The notes beneath the pieces are model-generated. The model was not told the origin of the DNA. It ran no database searches and worked only from the letters and a program-made list of their open reading frames with translations. Source: Actinobacteria bacterium OV450 (GTDB taxonomy: Bacteria; Actinomycetota; Actinomycetes; Streptomycetales; Streptomycetaceae). From it: a stretch of DNA of 64,000 bases. How positions within the stretch are numbered: position 1 is the first letter of the stretch; each line of letters opens with the position of its first letter. Location of the stretch: NCBI GenBank assembly GCA_001298555.1, contig LJCW01000372.1, positions 62,001 through 126,000 of the forward strand. Direction: 5' to 3'. Positions 24,479-34,300 of the stretch are shown here, piece by piece. Made by a program: the position numbers and the translations under genes.

Positions 24479-27400
24479 CCACACTGACGCGCGAGGAGAT
24501 CGAGCAGGGCCTGGCGGAGAACAGCAGCTCCCCGAACGGGACCGCGCGCAATGCGCACGCCGAGGTGCTCGCGGGCGCGGCGGAGGCCATCGGTGACGGG
24601 GCGCTGTTCCGCCGGACCCTCGACAACCTGATCAACGCCTACCTCTGGAGCGCCGAGTCCTCGAAGATGCTGGTGCCGTTCGCCCGGCTGCTCCAGGAGT
24701 ACGACAAGGACCCCGGCGCCTTCTCCCGGTGGGACGCCCACTCGCTGTTCTGGCAGTTCAAATGGGTGGCCACGGCCATCGGCGACTCCCCGGAGATCCC
24801 TCTGGAGTCCGCCACGGGCTGGCTGGACGAGATGGAGCGCCGCTACCGGATCGCCGGCTACAGCGAGCGCCCGGTGCGCGAGGCAGAGCTGTGGCTCGCC
24901 GACGCGATCGGCGACGACGACCGGGCCGAGCGGGCGTTCCGCGCCTGGCTGGCCGCCGACCGCGACGACATGAGCGACTGCCACGCCTGCGAACTCAACG
25001 GCCAGGGTGCGTACGCCGTGCTGCGCGGGGACGACGTCCAGGCCCTGGACGTCTGGCAGCCCGTGCTGGCGGGCAACCGGACCTGCGCCGAGGAGCCCCA
25101 CCGGGTGCTCGCCGCCTCGCTGCTGCCGCTGCTGCGCGTCGGCCGCCTCGACGAGGCCCGCTCGCACCACGTGCGCGGCTACCGCATGGCCCGCGGCAAC
25201 GAGAGCCTGCTGCCGTCGGTCGGCAAGCACATCGAGTTCTGCGCCCTGAGCGGCAACGAGTCACGCGGCCTGGAGATCCTCGCCGAGCATGCCGCCCACG
25301 TCGGCCCCCTCGTCAACGTCGACGACCAGATGGCGTTCCACGGCGGCATCCTCGTCCTGCTGCGCAGGCTGACCGAGCTGGGGCACGGCCACAGCCCGGC
25401 CGTCCCCTACGAGGGCGTCCCGCACTCGGTCTCCGAGCTGTACGAGGTGCTGCGCGCGGGCTCGCTCGACATCGCCCGGCGGTTCGACGCCCGCAACGGC
25501 ACCACCCGGGTCTCCGACCGCTTCCTCGCCCGGATAGCGCGTGAGCCACTGGTCGGCGTACTGCCCCTGGGAGTGCGCAGCACGGCGCTGCCGCAACCGC
25601 CGACCGCCGCACCCGCGAGCCCCGCCGCGGCCGCGCCCGTACCGCCGGCGGCCGGCTTCGACGAGCTGGTGGAGCGGGCCCGGCAGGCCCGGGAACAGCG
25701 GCATCCCGCGGCGGACGCACTGTGGGACGAGGTCGGCGTACGCGCGGACGCGTGCCCGGAGAGCGCAGCGGACCCGCTGGTCATGGCCGATGTGGCGGAC
25801 CACCGGGCCCTGGCGGCCGCCCGCGCCGGGGCGGACGACGCGGCGGCGCTGCTGGAGGCGGTCCGGGACCGCTACCGGGAGCTCGGGCAGGACGAACGCG
25901 CCGCGCTGGCCCAGCTGCGGCTGGCGAGCGCGGCCGCGCAGTCCGGGGCCGAGCCCCGGCGGATCCGGGAGCTGCTGGCGGTCGCCGTGGACGCTGCCGA
26001 GGCACTGGCCCCGGAGGAGCCGCTGCGCCCGCGCAGGATCGCGCTGGCGGAGCTGACGGCGATCCGCGTGGAGTCGTACCTGCGCCCCCTGGAGGCAGGT
26101 GCGGAGCACGATCACGAACACGGCCCCGGAGGAGACCACGGGCACGGTGAGCTGGCGGCCGAGCTCGCGGCGTTCGCCGCCGCCCACCGGGAGGCGCTGC
26201 CCGACCTGGCGGCGGAGGCCGAGGAGATGCTCGGCCGCATCGCCCTGTCTCAGGGCGACCCCGAGCGCGCCCTGCCGCTGCTGGCCTCGTCCGCGGGGCG
26301 CTCGGTGTCGGCGGGTCTGCCCTGGCAGGCGGTGGACGCGCTGGTGCTGCGCGCCGGTGTGCTGGTGTCGCTGGGCCGGCCCGAGGAGGCGGAGGCGGAC
26401 GCGCGTTCCGCGCTGGAACACTCCGCGGAGGTGGTCGACGCCGAGACGCAGGGCGTCGTACGGCTCACCCTGGCGGACATCCTGCTGCGCCGGGCCGACG
26501 CCGCTGCGGAAGCGGCCGATCACGCCCTCACCGCGGCGCACTGGTTCGACCAGGCGGGTCTGACCTCCGACGGAGGGGCGCAGGCCCGGCTGGTGCTGGC
26601 GCGGGCGTACGCGCGGGAGAACCGGCACGCCGACGCGGTGGAGGTCCTGCAGTCGACGCTGCCCGATCTGCTGGAGCACGGCGAGGGCCAGACCGTGTCC
26701 GTACGGGAGTTCCTCGGGGACCTGCTGCGCCAGCTGAACGATCCCCGGGCGGCTGCGGAGCAATACCTGCTGGCGGCGGAGGTGGCCAAGGGGTGGGAGG
26801 ACCCGCGACCGCAGGCCGTCTTCGCGCAGGCTGCCGCGGAGCAGCTCTCCGCCGCGCGCCTGGTTCCGGAGGCGGTCGCCGCGTACGAGCGGTCGCTGGA
26901 GCTGTACCGGGAGGCGGGCGGTGCCCCGGTCGCGGAGGTGCGGATCCTGCGCTCGCTGGCCTGGATGGCGCCGCGGGGGGACACCGGCGCGGGGGCGTGG
27001 GCGCGGGCGCGGGACCTGATGGACCAGGCGGTCGGGGTCCTGGAGGCCGCGTCGGCCGAGCATGCGCAGTCCCCCGGGGAGCAGGCCGCGGAGCTTCGGG
27101 CCGAGCTCGCCCAGACCTGGCTCCAGCTGGCGCAGGTGCTCGACTGGCGGGTCACCTCGCACGAGGAGGCGCAGGACGCCGAGGACGAGGACGCGGACCG
27201 CGGTGACGAGGAGGGCGGTGACGAGGAGGACGCCCGGGACTCCCGCCGCACCGGGGCGCACGACGAGCCGGACACGGCGGCACTGCGGCTGGAGGAGATC
27301 GAACTGACGGAGCGGGCCGCCGCCCTCTACGCGGAGCTGGGTCCGGACCATCTGGGGGACCGGCTCCAGTGCGTGCAGTACGCGGCCTGGACCGAGCAGG

Positions 27401-27537
27401 AGATCGGTCGCGGCGAGGCGGGAATCGCCCGTCTCTCGGCCCTGGTGGACGAGCTCCTGGCGGTGAGCGAAGGGGTACCCGGGGATCTGCTGGAGCGTGC
27501 CCAGTCGTCCCTGGACAGCCTGAAGCGTTCCTCCTGA
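24475..27537 (+). CDS. Large tetratricopeptide-repeat protein coupled to Hsp90
   Basis: A 1020-residue soluble protein with no enzyme motif. Residues 1-365 are helical with degenerate TPRs (for example ERAFRAWLAADRDD, GRLDEARSHHVRGY). A Pro/Ala linker lies at about 370-395. TPR-like helical pairs fill about 400-890 (PERALPLLASSAG, RPEEAEADARSALEHS, RHADAVEVLQSTL, LVPEAVAAYERSLELY). A His-rich insert (about 543-558, EHDHEHGPGGDHGHGE) could bind metal, and a strongly acidic insert of about 25 residues lies at 897-922. The last 90 residues resume helical repeats. GTG at 24475 overlaps the Hsp90 stop. The pairing suggests a co-chaperone or client scaffold (inference). Confidence 0.85.
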   Translation: MTTLTREEIEQGLAENSSSPNGTARNAHAEVLAGAAEAIGDGALFRRTLDNLINAYLWSAESSKMLVPFARLLQEYDKDPGAFSRWDAHSLFWQFKWVATAIGDSPEIPLESATGWLDEMERRYRIAGYSERPVREAELWLADAIGDDDRAERAFRAWLAADRDDMSDCHACELNGQGAYAVLRGDDVQALDVWQPVLAGNRTCAEEPHRVLAASLLPLLRVGRLDEARSHHVRGYRMARGNESLLPSVGKHIEFCALSGNESRGLEILAEHAAHVGPLVNVDDQMAFHGGILVLLRRLTELGHGHSPAVPYEGVPHSVSELYEVLRAGSLDIARRFDARNGTTRVSDRFLARIAREPLVGVLPLGVRSTALPQPPTAAPASPAAAAPVPPAAGFDELVERARQAREQRHPAADALWDEVGVRADACPESAADPLVMADVADHRALAAARAGADDAAALLEAVRDRYRELGQDERAALAQLRLASAAAQSGAEPRRIRELLAVAVDAAEALAPEEPLRPRRIALAELTAIRVESYLRPLEAGAEHDHEHGPGGDHGHGELAAELAAFAAAHREALPDLAAEAEEMLGRIALSQGDPERALPLLASSAGRSVSAGLPWQAVDALVLRAGVLVSLGRPEEAEADARSALEHSAEVVDAETQGVVRLTLADILLRRADAAAEAADHALTAAHWFDQAGLTSDGGAQARLVLARAYARENRHADAVEVLQSTLPDLLEHGEGQTVSVREFLGDLLRQLNDPRAAAEQYLLAAEVAKGWEDPRPQAVFAQAAAEQLSAARLVPEAVAAYERSLELYREAGGAPVAEVRILRSLAWMAPRGDTGAGAWARARDLMDQAVGVLEAASAEHAQSPGEQAAELRAELAQTWLQLAQVLDWRVTSHEEAQDAEDEDADRGDEEGGDEEDARDSRRTGAHDEPDTAALRLEEIELTERAAALYAELGPDHLGDRLQCVQYAAWTEQEIGRGEAGIARLSALVDELLAVSEGVPGDLLERAQSSLDSLKRSS

Positions 27538-27581
27538 GGCCCCTGGAGCACTGAAGTCCTGAGGCTGTGCCGTTCTGACAC

Positions 27582-27615
27582 CGATGCCCCGTCGCCACCA
27601 GGCGAGGGGGCATCG
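27582..27615. terminator. Bidirectional terminator hairpin
   Basis: CGATGCCCC (27582-27590) pairs with GGGGCATCG (27607-27615); inside it TCGCC pairs with GGCGA around an ACCA loop. It separates the converging TPR and LLM oxidoreductase genes. Confidence 0.65.
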
Positions 27616-27621
27616 CGGGCA

Positions 27622-28527
27622 TCAGCCGGCCAGCTGGGCCAGGCCCTCGGTGGCGATCTTCTCGAAGACCTTCTCGTCGGCCGCGAACTCGGAGTCCGGG
27701 ATCGGCGCGTGGATCACGATCTCCGTGAAACCGAGCTCCTGGTGGCGCCCGGCGAAGTCGACGAACGCGTCCACGGAGTCCAGCATCGTGGTGCGCTCCG
27801 GGGTGAAGCCGGTCAGCAGGATCTTCTCCATCGACTCGGGCGCCCGCCCGATCTCGGCGAACGCCTTGTCGAGCCGTGCCAGCTGACCGGCGATGGCCGC
27901 CAGCGACTGCTCGGGGGTGCCCTCCTCGAAGAGCTTCGGATCGCCGGTGGTCACCCAGGCCTGTCCGTGGGCGGCGGCCAGCTTGAGACCCCGCGGGCCG
28001 GTCGCGGCGACCGCGAACGGCAGGCGGGGCCGCTGCACGCAGCCGGGGATGTTGCGGGCCTCGTCGGCGGAGTAGAAGGTGCCGCGTTCACTGGTCGCGG
28101 CCTCGGTGAGCAGCCGGTCCAGCAGCGGCACGAACTCTGCGAAGCGGTCCGCGCGCTCACGCGGGGTCCAGGGGTCCTGGCCGAGCGCAGTGGCGTCGAA
28201 ACCGTTGCCGCCGGCGCCGATACCGAGGGTGAGGCGGCCGCCGGAGATGTCGTCCAGCGACATGAGCTCCTTGGCCAGTGTCACCGGGTGCCGGAAGTTC
28301 GGAGAGGTGACGAGCGTGCCCAGACGCAGTGTCTCGGTGACTGCGGCCGCCGCGGTCAGGGTCGGGATCGCGCCAAACCACGGCAGGTCACGGAAGGACC
28401 GCCAGGTCAGGTGGTCATAGGTGTAGGCCGTGTGGAACCCGAGCCGCTCGGCTCGCACCCACTGGTCGCGGCCGCCCCCATGCCACGGGCGTACCGGGAG
28501 GATCACAGTGCTCAGACGCAGACTCAT
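27622..28527 (-). CDS. LLM-class F420-dependent oxidoreductase
   Basis: A 301-residue luciferase-like TIM-barrel protein. The opening LRLSTVILPVRPW, then AERLGFHTAYTYDHLTWRSF, LGTLVTSPNFRHPVTLAKE and GGRLTLGIGAGGNGFD are the usual motifs of actinomycete F420/FMN oxidoreductases. The substrate is unknown. The start at 28527 (MSLRLST) is chosen; an in-frame ATG at 28568 lies in the parS site at 28554 and would add only the translated parS (MFHVKH) and a short linker. It is transcribed towards the TPR gene, with a shared terminator at 27582. Confidence 0.87.
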   Translation of the reverse strand: MSLRLSTVILPVRPWHGGGRDQWVRAERLGFHTAYTYDHLTWRSFRDLPWFGAIPTLTAAAAVTETLRLGTLVTSPNFRHPVTLAKELMSLDDISGGRLTLGIGAGGNGFDATALGQDPWTPRERADRFAEFVPLLDRLLTEAATSERGTFYSADEARNIPGCVQRPRLPFAVAATGPRGLKLAAAHGQAWVTTGDPKLFEEGTPEQSLAAIAGQLARLDKAFAEIGRAPESMEKILLTGFTPERTTMLDSVDAFVDFAGRHQELGFTEIVIHAPIPDSEFAADEKVFEKIATEGLAQLAG

Positions 28528-28553
28528 GGATTCGAGACTACGGCCCTGCTCAT

Positions 28554-28567
28554 GTTTCACGTGAAAC
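28554..28567. other. parS site between divergent genes
   Basis: Perfect GTTTCACGTGAAAC inside a 20-bp perfect dyad (CATG on each flank). It lies in the divergent region between the LLM oxidoreductase start (28527) and the HAD gene start (28694). Confidence 0.93.
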
Positions 28568-28693
28568 ATGAGCCGTCCCCGTGTCACCGGAGGACGCGTC
28601 TCCACGGTGGCCGGGGGAGAAACATCGCCATCCGGTGCAAGGGTCCTGCCCGCGCTGGTCCGCTGCCGCAGGGCCATCGGCGAAGATGGAGGC

Positions 28694-29560
28694 GTGACCT
28701 CGGCTCCCCAGCGCCCGGACGGGCCTACCCCCACCCCCCGGCTCATCGCCACCGACCTCGACGGCACCCTGCTGCGCGACGACAAATCCGTCTCGCTCCG
28801 CACGGTCGCCGCCCTCGCCGCCGCCGAGGAGGCCGGGATCGAGGTCTTCTTCGTCACCGGCCGCCCGGCCCGCTGGATGGACGTGGTCAGCGACCACGTC
28901 CACGGCCACGGTCTGGCGATCTGCGCGAACGGAGCCGCGGTGGTCGACCTCCACGCGGGCCGGGAGTTCGTACAGGTGCGTGCGCTGCCGCGGGCGACGG
29001 CGCTGACGGTCGTGGAGACGCTGCGCTCCAGCGTTCCGGGCACCTCCTTCGCGGTCGAGCTGACCACGGGCATCAACTACGAGCCGCTGTACCCGCCCTT
29101 CTTCCAGGACCCGGGCGCCAAGGTGGCCACCGCGGAGAAGCTGCTGGAGAAGGAGGCGGACGACACCTCCGCTCCCGTCCTGAAGCTGCTCGCGCACCAC
29201 GCCGAGCTCGCCCCTGACGAGTTCCTGGCACTCGCCCGCTCGGCCGCCGGCGCCTACGCGTCGATCACCCGCTCCAGCCCGACCGCCCTGCTGGAGATCA
29301 GCGGACTGGGCGTCTCCAAGGCCAGCACCCTCGAGCTGTGCTGCGCCGAGCGCGGGATCTCGCCCGCCGAGGTCGTCGCCTTCGGTGACATGCCGAACGA
29401 CGTGGAGATGCTCCGCTGGGCGGGCACCTCGTACGCGATGGGCAACGCCCACCCGGACGTCCTCGCGGCGGCTTCCGGCCGTACGGTCGCCAACAACGAG
29501 GACGGCGTCGCGGTCGTCATCGAGCGCATCATCGCGGAACGCGCCGCCCACCAGATGTAA
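28694..29560 (+). CDS. Cof-type HAD phosphatase (paralogue of 11584)
   Basis: A 288-residue HAD-IIB hydrolase with DLDGTLLRDDKSVS (about 20-33), VTGRPARW (about 57), SKASTLELCC and FGDMPNDVEML (about 232-242). The motifs match those of the protein at 11584-12396, and both are probably general sugar-phosphate or cofactor phosphatases of unknown substrate. The GTG at 28694 follows GGAGG by only one base, so the ribosome-binding spacing is odd and a leaderless start is possible; a longer frame reaches back to the parS site but contains no better start. Confidence 0.85.
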   Translation: MTSAPQRPDGPTPTPRLIATDLDGTLLRDDKSVSLRTVAALAAAEEAGIEVFFVTGRPARWMDVVSDHVHGHGLAICANGAAVVDLHAGREFVQVRALPRATALTVVETLRSSVPGTSFAVELTTGINYEPLYPPFFQDPGAKVATAEKLLEKEADDTSAPVLKLLAHHAELAPDEFLALARSAAGAYASITRSSPTALLEISGLGVSKASTLELCCAERGISPAEVVAFGDMPNDVEMLRWAGTSYAMGNAHPDVLAAASGRTVANNEDGVAVVIERIIAERAAHQM

Positions 29561-29616
29561 AACCGGCGACCGGGGCCTGGCTTGTGCTGGGGCCTGGGCA
29601 CAGGCCGGCCAGAGCG

Positions 29617-31353
29617 TCAGAGCGGGGCCTCCCACACCAGGGTGGTCCCCGTGCTCTCCTCGCCGATACCGGGACCGTACGAGCTCGATCCGCCCAGCGA
29701 TTCGGCCCGTCGGCGCAGATTCCGCAGCCCGCTGCGCCGACCCCCCTCCGGGATGCCCACCCCGTCGTCGGCGACCTCCAGCCGTACCCCGGGCCGCCCG
29801 TCGGCCAGCGTGGCGGTGCAGTCCACCACCACCTCGATCCGGGACGCCTCCGCGTGCCGGAAGGCGTTCGACAGGGCTTCGCGCAGCGCAGCGATCAGGT
29901 TCTTGCCCACCAGTTCGCCGACCATCGTGTCGACCGGGCCGAGGAACCGGTGCGAGGGTTTGAAGCCCAATGGCACCGCGGCCATGTTGATCTCTCGCAG
30001 GACCCTGGTGCGCAGCCCCGACGGGGCCTCGGCAGGCCCCTGCTGGAGCGCGAAGATCGCGGTGCGGATCTCCTGGATGGTCACGTCCAGCTCGTCCACG
30101 GCTTTGCCCACCCCGTCGACGACCTCCGGGACCATGGACCGCCGCTGGGCGCCCTCCAGCATCATCCCGGTGGCGAACAGCCGCTGGATGACGAGATCGT
30201 GCAGGTCCCTGGCGATCCGGTCGCGGTCCTCGAACACCGCGAGCCGCTCCCGGTCGCGCTGTGCCTCGGCCATCATCAGTGCGAGCGCGGCCTGGGAGGC
30301 GAACTGGGTGGCCAGGGTCCGCTCGGACTCGCTGAACGGCCGCTCGCCGCGGCCCCGCGGAGTGACCAGCGCACCCAGCACCCGGCCCCCGCTGTGCAGC
30401 GGCAGCATCATGCAGGGTCCGTACTGGCTGGTCAGCGGGCTGATCATGCGAGGGTCGGAGGCTGCGTCATCCGCGAAGACCGGCTCGCCCCGGAGCAGCT
30501 TCGCCACCACCGGGCTCTCGGCCGGGATCACCAGGCCGAGCGAGGTGGCCGGGTTGTCGGCGGAGACGGCGACGATCTCCATGCCGCCCTCCTCCGCGGG
30601 CAGCAGCACGATACCGGCGGCGGAGTCCGCCAGACGGCGGGCCTGCTCGGCCACCACCGCGAGGGCGTCGTCCGCGTCGCCACCCGACAGCAGGGCGGTC
30701 GTGACGGCGACCGAGCCGTCGATCCACCGCTCCCGCTGGGTGGCGGCCTCGTACAGCCGGGCGTTGCCGATCGCGATGCCCGCCTCGGTGGCCAGGACCC
30801 GGACCATGTGGACGTCGTAGTCGTTGAACCGGCCGCCGTCGTTCTTCTCGGCGAGGTACAGATTGCCGAAGATCTCCCCCTGCACCCGGATCGGGACGCC
30901 GAGGAAGGTCTTCATGGGCGGGTGGTGCGGCGGGAACCCGGCCGAGCGCGGGTCCTTCGTCAGGTCGGCGAGCTGCACCGTGCCGGAATGCGCGATCAGC
31001 GCGCCGAGCAGGCCCCGCTTCCCGTCCGGCCGGTGTCCGATCTTCCGGGCCGTCTCGGCGTCGATGCCGAAGGTGACGAAGTCCGACAGCCCGCGGCCCT
31101 CGGTGTCGACGACGCCGATCGCCGCGTACCGGGCGTCCGCGAGTTCGGCCGCGGTCTCGCAGATGCGGTCGAGGGTGGAGTGCAGTTCCAGGCCGGTGCC
31201 GACCGAACGCATGGCCTCCAGCAGTTGCGGCACACGCGCAGTGAGCTCGGTGGAGAGGCCCTGCAGACTCCGGGTGGCCTGGGTGGCCGCCACCAGCGGG
31301 TCCGGTGTTCCGGGCGGTGACTCCGGCGGTTCCTGCGACTCCTGCACTGACAT
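29617..31353 (-). CDS. DosS/DevS-like GAF-domain sensor histidine kinase
   Basis: A 578-residue soluble kinase with two GAF domains (about 50-200 and 215-365), a HisKA_3 dimerisation helix with phospho-acceptor His385 in RDLHDLVIQRLF, and a GHKL ATPase (about 460-578; N box ALREALSNAFRHAEA, G1 VADDGVGIP, G2 SGLRNLRRR). GAF-A contains GFPPHHPPMKTFLGVPIRV; His143/His144 lie in the stretch where I remember the heme ligand of mycobacterial DosS to be, so O2, NO or CO sensing is plausible but not shown. No response regulator is adjacent. It lies 24 bp downstream of cydDC in the same direction, suggesting a respiratory context. Confidence 0.88.
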   Translation of the reverse strand: MSVQESQEPPESPPGTPDPLVAATQATRSLQGLSTELTARVPQLLEAMRSVGTGLELHSTLDRICETAAELADARYAAIGVVDTEGRGLSDFVTFGIDAETARKIGHRPDGKRGLLGALIAHSGTVQLADLTKDPRSAGFPPHHPPMKTFLGVPIRVQGEIFGNLYLAEKNDGGRFNDYDVHMVRVLATEAGIAIGNARLYEAATQRERWIDGSVAVTTALLSGGDADDALAVVAEQARRLADSAAGIVLLPAEEGGMEIVAVSADNPATSLGLVIPAESPVVAKLLRGEPVFADDAASDPRMISPLTSQYGPCMMLPLHSGGRVLGALVTPRGRGERPFSESERTLATQFASQAALALMMAEAQRDRERLAVFEDRDRIARDLHDLVIQRLFATGMMLEGAQRRSMVPEVVDGVGKAVDELDVTIQEIRTAIFALQQGPAEAPSGLRTRVLREINMAAVPLGFKPSHRFLGPVDTMVGELVGKNLIAALREALSNAFRHAEASRIEVVVDCTATLADGRPGVRLEVADDGVGIPEGGRRSGLRNLRRRAESLGGSSSYGPGIGEESTGTTLVWEAPL

Positions 31354-31377
31354 GCCCTTGAGCGTAGTTAGTCCCTT

Positions 31378-34300
31378 TTACCGGGGAAAGTCGGCCAGGA
31401 CCCCGTCGGATGCCCGTTCGCGCTCCAGCAGCTTCCGCAGCGGGCCCTCCACGGCCGCCAGCTCCGCGTAGGCGCCCCGCTGCACGACCGCTCCGCGCTC
31501 CAGTACGAGCACCTCGTCGACCGCCTCCAGGCCCGCCAGCCGGTGCGTGATCAGCACGGTGGTCCGGCCCTCGGTCGCCGCCAGCAGATCCGCCGTCAGG
31601 GCGTCCGCGGTGGCCAGGTCCAGATGTTCGGCCGGTTCGTCGAGCACGAGCACGGGGAAGTCGGCGAGCAGTGCCCTGGCCAGGGCGAGCCGCTGGCGCT
31701 GGCCGCCGGAGATCCGCTCGCCGTGCTCGCCGACCAGGGTGTCCAGCCCGTCCGGGAGGCCGTCGGCCCACTCCAGCAGCCGGGCCGCCGCCAGGGCCTG
31801 CCGCAGCTGCTCCTCGCTCGCCCCGGGCCGGGCCAGCCGCAGGTTCTCCCGTACCGAGCTGTCGAAGAGGTGCGCGTCCTGGGCGCACAGGCCCACGATC
31901 CGGCGGACCCCGTCGCTGTCGAGGCTGCGCGCGTCGGTCCCGCCCAGCGTGTACGTGCCCTGGTGGAGGTCCATGAACCGCAGCAGGACCTGGGCCAGGG
32001 AGGTTTTGCCCGCACCCGAGGGACCGACGACGGCGACCCGCCGGCCGGCCTCCAGGGTCAGGTCCAGCCCGTGCAGAGCGTCCCGTTCCTGCCCGGGATG
32101 GCGGGCTGCCAGCCCCGTGAGCCGCAGCGGGAAGGGGGAGGCCGGCATCCCGGCCGGGCGTTCCGGCTCGACGACCGGGACGGGAGCATCGATGACCTCG
32201 TGGATCCGCTCGGCGCTGCGGCGCACCCGCTGCCGGTACTGGACGGCCTGCGGAAGGCCGTTGACCGCTTCGAAGGCGGCGAGCGGAGTCAGCACGGCCA
32301 CGGCCATGGCCACACCGGACAGCCGTCCGTCGTGCACGGCTCCGGCGGCCAGGGCTGCGCAGGCCACCATGGTCAGCCCGCACACCAGGGCGGTCAGCCC
32401 GGCCCCGAGTCCGCCGGCGGCGGCTGTGCGGGCGGCGATGGCGGTCAGCGTCCGGTCGCCGTCCTTCGCGGCGTCCTTGCGCCCGGGCAGCGCACCGGCG
32501 ACGGTCAGCTCGGCGGTCCCGGTCAGCAGGTCGGCCACACGGGTCGCGAGTTCTCCGCGGGCCGGCGCAAGCTGCCGCTCCGCACGCCGGGCGCAGGCTC
32601 CGCTGACGAGCGGCACCCCGACCCCCGCGGCGAGCAGCCCGAAGGCGAGCGCTGCTCCCGCCCCCGGCAGCAGCCAGGCGGTGAAGGCGACCGAGCCGGT
32701 GCCGACGAGCACGGCGGTGCCGACCGGCAGCAGCCAGCGCAGCCAGTAGTCCTGGAGGGAGTCGGCGTCGGCCACCAGACGGGCCAGCAGGTCTCCGCGC
32801 CGCTGCTCCCGCAGCCCGGCGGGTGCGATGCGCTCCAGCCGACGGAACACCGAGACCCGCAGTTCGGCGAGCATCCGCAGCACGGCGTCGTGCGAAACGA
32901 GCCGCTCCGCGTACCGGAAGACGGCGCGTCCGATCCCGAAGGTCCGGGTCGCCGTGACGGCCACCATCAGGTAGAGCACCGGCGGTTGTTCCGAGGCCCG
33001 CGAGATGAGCCATCCGGAGACGGCCATCAACCCGACGCTGCACCCGACGGCCAGCGCCCCGAGCAGCAGGCCGAGCCTGAACCGCCCCTGCCAGGGCCTG
33101 GCCACGGCGCGCACCCGCCGGAGCGGATCGCCCCCGCCCGAGTCGCCGCCGACGGCCTTGGCGGTCCGTTCGGGAGCGCTGCCAAGGAGCCATTCGCCGG
33201 TACCCGACAGCCCGTTGCGCTCCCCGCTGAGGCCATCGGAGCCGGCGGCCCGCGCGGGGGAGGGGAGGGCCCGGAGCCCCGCGGCTCCCACCGGCACCAC
33301 GCGGTCGGCCACGGCCAGCAGCGCCGGCCGGTGGACGACCAGCAGCACGGTCCGGCCGACCGCGAGGCGTCGTACGGCGTCCACCACGGCCGCCTCGGTC
33401 TCCCCGTCGAGTGCCGCGGTCGGCTCATCCAGCAGCAGCACGGGCCGGTCCGCGAGGAACGCCCGTGCGAGGGCGAGCCGCTGACGCTGGCCGGCGGACA
33501 GCCCGACCCCGCCTTCTCCGAGCTCGGTGTCGACCCCGCGGGGCAGTGTGGAGACGAACCCCCATGCCCCGGCGTCCTTCAGGGCCCCGGCCACCGCGTC
33601 CGCGGACGCGTCCGGCCGTGCCAGCCGTACGTTCTCCGCGATCGTCCCGGCGAACAGGTGCGGGCGCTGCGGTACCCATGCGATCCGCTCCCGCCACTGT
33701 TCCAGCGACAGCGAGGCGAGGTCCACACCCCCGATCCGCACCTGGCCCGCGGTCGGTGACACGAAGCCCAGCAGCACTTGGAGCAGCGTGGACTTGCCCG
33801 CGCCGCTCGGTCCGGTGAGGGCCACGCACTCCCCGGGTCCCACCGTCAGCGAGACCGGTCCCGGCGAGTCCTCGCCCCGGCCCTCGTAGCGGACGGCGAC
33901 CCCGTCGAGCTCGATCCGCAGCCCGGCGGCCGACACCGGGACTCCGCCGCCGGAAGCGGCGACCGGGGTCTGGAGCACCTCGAAGATCTCCTCCGCGGCC
34001 GCCAGCCCCTCGGCGGCCGCGTGGTACTGCGCCCCGACCTGGCGCAGCGGCAGATAGGCCTCGGGGGCCAGGATCAGGATGACCAGCCCGGTGTACAGAT
34101 CGAGTTCCCCGTGGACCAGCCGCATGCCGATGGTCACGGCGACCAGCGCCACGGACAGTGTCGCCAGCAACTCCAGCGCGAAGGAGGAGAGGAACGCGAT
34201 GCGCAGGGTCCGTACGGTCGCCTGCCGGTACTCGTCGGTGATCTTGCGGATCGACTCGGCCTGGGCCTTGGCCCTGCCGAAGACCTTCAGCGTCGGCAGC

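Noticed and set aside
28527..28568. Upstream start giving MFHVKH on the LLM oxidoreductase
   Set aside because: These residues are the translated parS site; the conserved N-terminus MSLRLST starts at 28527.
30467..33193. 908-codon minus-strand frame between the kinase and cydDC
   Set aside because: It runs out of phase through the cydDC and kinase genes and has an Arg/Gly-rich artefact composition.
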